A stretch of DNA of 64,000 bases from Planctomycetota bacterium (GTDB lineage: Bacteria; Planctomycetota; UBA1135; GCA-002748355): positions 495,649 through 559,648 of the forward strand of contig JACKHW010000003.1 in assembly GCA_020638795.1 (NCBI GenBank), read 5' to 3'. The notes beneath the pieces are model-generated. The model was not told the origin of the DNA, made no database searches, and was given only the letters and a program-made list of their open reading frames with translations. This document shows positions 62,199 through 64,000 of this stretch, in pieces. The position numbers and the translations under genes are program-made. Each line of letters starts with the position of its first letter. Position 1 is the stretch's first letter.

Positions 62199-63137
62199 AT
62201 GCCGCATTCCAACCCGAACGATCCGAATTCCGAGGCGAGTTCCGGAGGAGGAACCATCGAGATCTCCACGAACGACGGCGAAGACTCGCACTCCCCCTCG
62301 ATGCGCTGCCCGGCGTGCACGCACATGCGACCCGTCGACGCATGCCGCTATTGCGATGGCAAACCACCGCGCGTCGGCCCGTCCTTCGCACCCTTCGACT
62401 TCGCACGCGGGTTTCGGTACTACTGGCGCGGCGCGTTCGCGGTCATCAACGAGAAGGAGTATCTCGGGCGCATCCTCGCGGCGATCGTCCTCGCCCTCGT
62501 CGTGTTCGCCGGCTTGCTGTGGGTCATGATCGCGTGGGTCCATCCGATGATCGCCGCGTGGTTCGAACGAGTGACCGCGTGGCACTTGCCCTCGTTCTTC
62601 ACGACGCTGATCCCTGCGGCGGTGACGATCCTCGCTGCGTTCTTCCTGATGCCGACCGCGGTGACCGCTTTCTTGTTTCCGGTCCTCGACCCGTTGGCGC
62701 GCATCGCCGAGCGCGCACGACTCGGATTCCGGGCCGAAGAGCATCCTCGCGGAGTCATCGCCGACTTCTGGGACTCGATGGACACGGCCGCGCGCATCTT
62801 CGGCATGCAGCTCGTCGCGGCAGTCGTCCTCATTCCAGTCGCCGGCACGATCGTCGGCGCACCGATCGCGATCGTGGTCGCGGCGTTCTTCGCGGGCTTC
62901 GGCTGGATCGACTACCCGGCGAGTCGCCATCAGCTCGACTTCTCGGAGAAGTTCCTGCTCGCACGCCGACACTGGGCACTCCTCGTCGGCTACGGAACGG
63001 CATTCTTGATCGGGCTGTTGATCCCGTTCTTCAACCCGTGCCTCGTCGCCCCGGCCGGAGCGGTCGGCTCCGCGGAACTCTGGCTGCGCCTCGACAAACG
63101 CGGCACGAAGGTCGCGGGTGAATCGAACGACAACTGA
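62199..63137 (+). CDS. EI24/CysZ-like integral membrane protein with N-terminal zinc-ribbon motif (312 aa)
   Basis: The N-terminal 55 residues are polar and contain two cysteine pairs ('MRCPACTHMRP' and 'ACRYCDG') that resemble a small zinc ribbon. Five or so hydrophobic segments follow ('IVLALVVFAGLLWVMIAWV', 'LIPAAVTILAAFFLMPTAV', 'QLVAAVVLIPVAGTIVGAPI'), with 'WIDYPASRHQLDFSEKFLLA' typical of the EI24 family. CysZ members import sulfate, but most EI24 proteins are uncharacterised. GTG 62196 immediately precedes the ATG used here. Confidence 0.85.
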   Translation: MPHSNPNDPNSEASSGGGTIEISTNDGEDSHSPSMRCPACTHMRPVDACRYCDGKPPRVGPSFAPFDFARGFRYYWRGAFAVINEKEYLGRILAAIVLALVVFAGLLWVMIAWVHPMIAAWFERVTAWHLPSFFTTLIPAAVTILAAFFLMPTAVTAFLFPVLDPLARIAERARLGFRAEEHPRGVIADFWDSMDTAARIFGMQLVAAVVLIPVAGTIVGAPIAIVVAAFFAGFGWIDYPASRHQLDFSEKFLLARRHWALLVGYGTAFLIGLLIPFFNPCLVAPAGAVGSAELWLRLDKRGTKVAGESNDN

Positions 63138-63164
63138 GTTCCCGAATGCGATTCCCGGAAACGC

Positions 63165-63194
63165 AGAAGGGCACGGATCGAACCGTGCCCTTCT
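63165..63194. terminator. Bidirectional terminator hairpin
   Basis: AGAAGGGCACGG (63165-63176) pairs perfectly with CCGTGCCCTTCT (63183-63194) around a 6-base loop. It lies in the gap between the EI24-like gene and the convergent lysine-rich gene. Confidence 0.75.
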
Positions 63195-63252
63195 CGTTCG
63201 CGCTCTCGGCATGAATGCCGGAGCTTCTGCCGCGCGCGAAGCGCGCGCACGC

Positions 63253-63450
63253 TCACTTCTTACGACGAGCGCGCTTGGCAGCCTTCTTCTTCGTGGCCTT
63301 CTTCTTGGTGGCCTTCTTCTTCGTGGCCTTCTTCTTGGTGGCCTTCTTCTTGGTGGCCTTCTTCTTGGTGGCCTTCTTCTTCGTGGCCTTCTTCTTCGTG
63401 GCCTTCTTCTTCGTGGACTTCTTGGTGGTGGCCTTCTTCTTGGCAGCCAT
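63253..63450 (-). CDS. Lysine-rich histone H1-like protein (65 aa)
   Basis: The protein is almost entirely Lys, Ala and Thr: 'MAAKKKATTKKSTKKKAT' followed by repeated KKKAT units and a basic end 'KAAKRARRKK'. Such sequences match the C-terminal tail of histone H1 and the Hc1/AlgP-like nucleoid proteins of bacteria, so DNA or RNA binding is very likely. The ATG at 63450 gives a complete small protein; a longer frame upstream adds ten residues without support. Expression is monocistronic, convergent with the EI24-like gene. Confidence 0.85.
   Translation of the reverse strand: MAAKKKATTKKSTKKKATKKKATKKKATKKKATKKKATKKKATKKKATKKKATKKKAAKRARRKK
63293..63412 (-). repeat. 15-bp tandem repeat inside the lysine-rich gene
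   Basis: Eight adjacent 15-base units of GTGGCCTTCTTCTTS (plus strand) encode the KKKAT pentapeptide. A ninth unit at 63413 is altered and a tenth follows at 63428. Only one base per unit varies among the eight, so copy number probably changes easily. Confidence 0.9.
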
Positions 63451-64000
63451 GAGAGATGCTCCTGGGGAAAGTTCGAACAATCCAGTGCGGATATCCGCTC
63501 GAGATCGCAGGGGTCAGCACTCAGCTCGACTTCCTGGTCTCTCGTTGCTGTGTCACATCGTCAGGAACGCCGAACAAATTCAGTCCAAAGTCGGTCCAGC
63601 TCGGAGCTTAGAGCGGTCTCACGGACGAGAAGCAAATGGGTCTTCCTAGAAACGCCAACATTCATGACATGCCGGCTATAAGAAACTCGAACCGTAGGGC
63701 AGCTCGAACTTTTTCATGTGCGACCAATTTTTTTTCGCAGATGAGAGTTCCCGAGTCGACACGCGATGGTCACGCGACTCTTGTTGCGCGACGTACGAGC
63801 GCGAACTGTCGCTCTCGAATCGAGGTTCCGGCACGACGGACGCGGCAGCGATGCATCACGAAGCATGCGCGCGAGCACGAACCCGACTTTCCGCGCTCGT
63901 GAAGATCGCCTCGAGCCATCGAAGTTCGCCGAACGACTGACCGACCGTCGAGACGGATCGTGCCTCGACAGAGACAGTCGACGCAACGACGGAGGGTCTT
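63451..64000. other. Right-hand end without a supportable gene
   Basis: The last 550 bases contain only short frames that overlap each other on both strands. An AT-richer patch at about 63640-63740, including a run of eight T near 63727-63735, stands out from the GC-rich background and may hold a promoter. No RNA gene is recognised. Confidence 0.5.

Noticed and set aside
63293..63412. Regular repeats considered as a CRISPR array
   Set aside because: Units are adjacent 15-mers without spacers and encode KKKAT in frame.

Overview
The window is a high-GC bacterial chromosome segment with about 46 protein genes and one selenocysteine tRNA. It looks like a planctomycete (phylum Planctomycetota). 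Pointers are an ECF sigma factor divergent from a Ser/Thr kinase with WD40 repeats, a sigma factor fused to a membrane anchor and carboxypeptidase-regulatory-like repeats, tandem DUF1080 domains, secreted proteins with ELWxSDGT, collagen-like and IPT/TIG modules, and many secreted HEAT/TPR proteins. The phylum call is inference from gene content; no rRNA is present. Several secreted proteins end in the same C-terminal module, so a deep-branching lineage with its own surface-protein style is likely.

Layout. 1-5279 (+): the end of a DUF1080 gene, an unknown exported protein, then the giant sigma-factor fusion. 5612-9164 (-): cupin, GCS2-type carboxylate-amine ligase with CBS pair, and an AstE/AspA-type zinc hydrolase. 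9252-11166 (+): a TPR protein ending in two RNA polymerase alpha-CTD-like domains, then ruvA. 11278-14973 (-): mnmG, DUF2254 membrane protein, SRPBCC protein. 15249-22579 (+): HEAT/TPR exported protein, exported nickel superoxide dismutase, then the protein-quality block tig-clpP-clpX followed by rlmN and a haem-binding protein. 22615-24822 (-): exported subtilase. 24989-30616 (+): metG, two small membrane proteins and hrpB in one chain of 4-bp overlaps.

30745-43697 is the most distinctive part. Six tightly packed minus-strand genes (ECF sigma, ELWxSDGT protein, collagen-like protein, TIG protein, a second ELWxSDGT protein, a second collagen-like protein) run away from a plus-strand membrane-anchored kinase with a WD40-type C-terminus. 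This reads as a regulated surface-structure cassette that grew by duplicating an ELWxSDGT + collagen-like pair. tRNA-Sec (UCA anticodon) follows at 43734-43831 (-).

44024-53630: an exported protein of unknown function, a Na+/solute symporter - NagZ-like GH3 - GHL10 lipoprotein operon that suggests uptake and trimming of amino-sugar glycans, two small exported proteins, and a large exported TPR/HEAT protein. 54026-64000: an NtrC-type activator, a LysM membrane protein, a lipoprotein-pyrG-DUF1844 operon with GTG starts on the stop codons, a strong bidirectional terminator, another exported protein, a glutaryl-CoA-type acyl-CoA dehydrogenase, an EI24-like membrane protein with a zinc-ribbon N-terminus, and a lysine-rich histone H1-like protein. 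The last 550 bases hold no gene I can support.

Starts were chosen by hand from reading frame, neighbouring stop codons, Shine-Dalgarno-like sequences and family N-termini. Many neighbours overlap by 4 bp (ATGA, GTGA, TTGA), so translational coupling is widespread.
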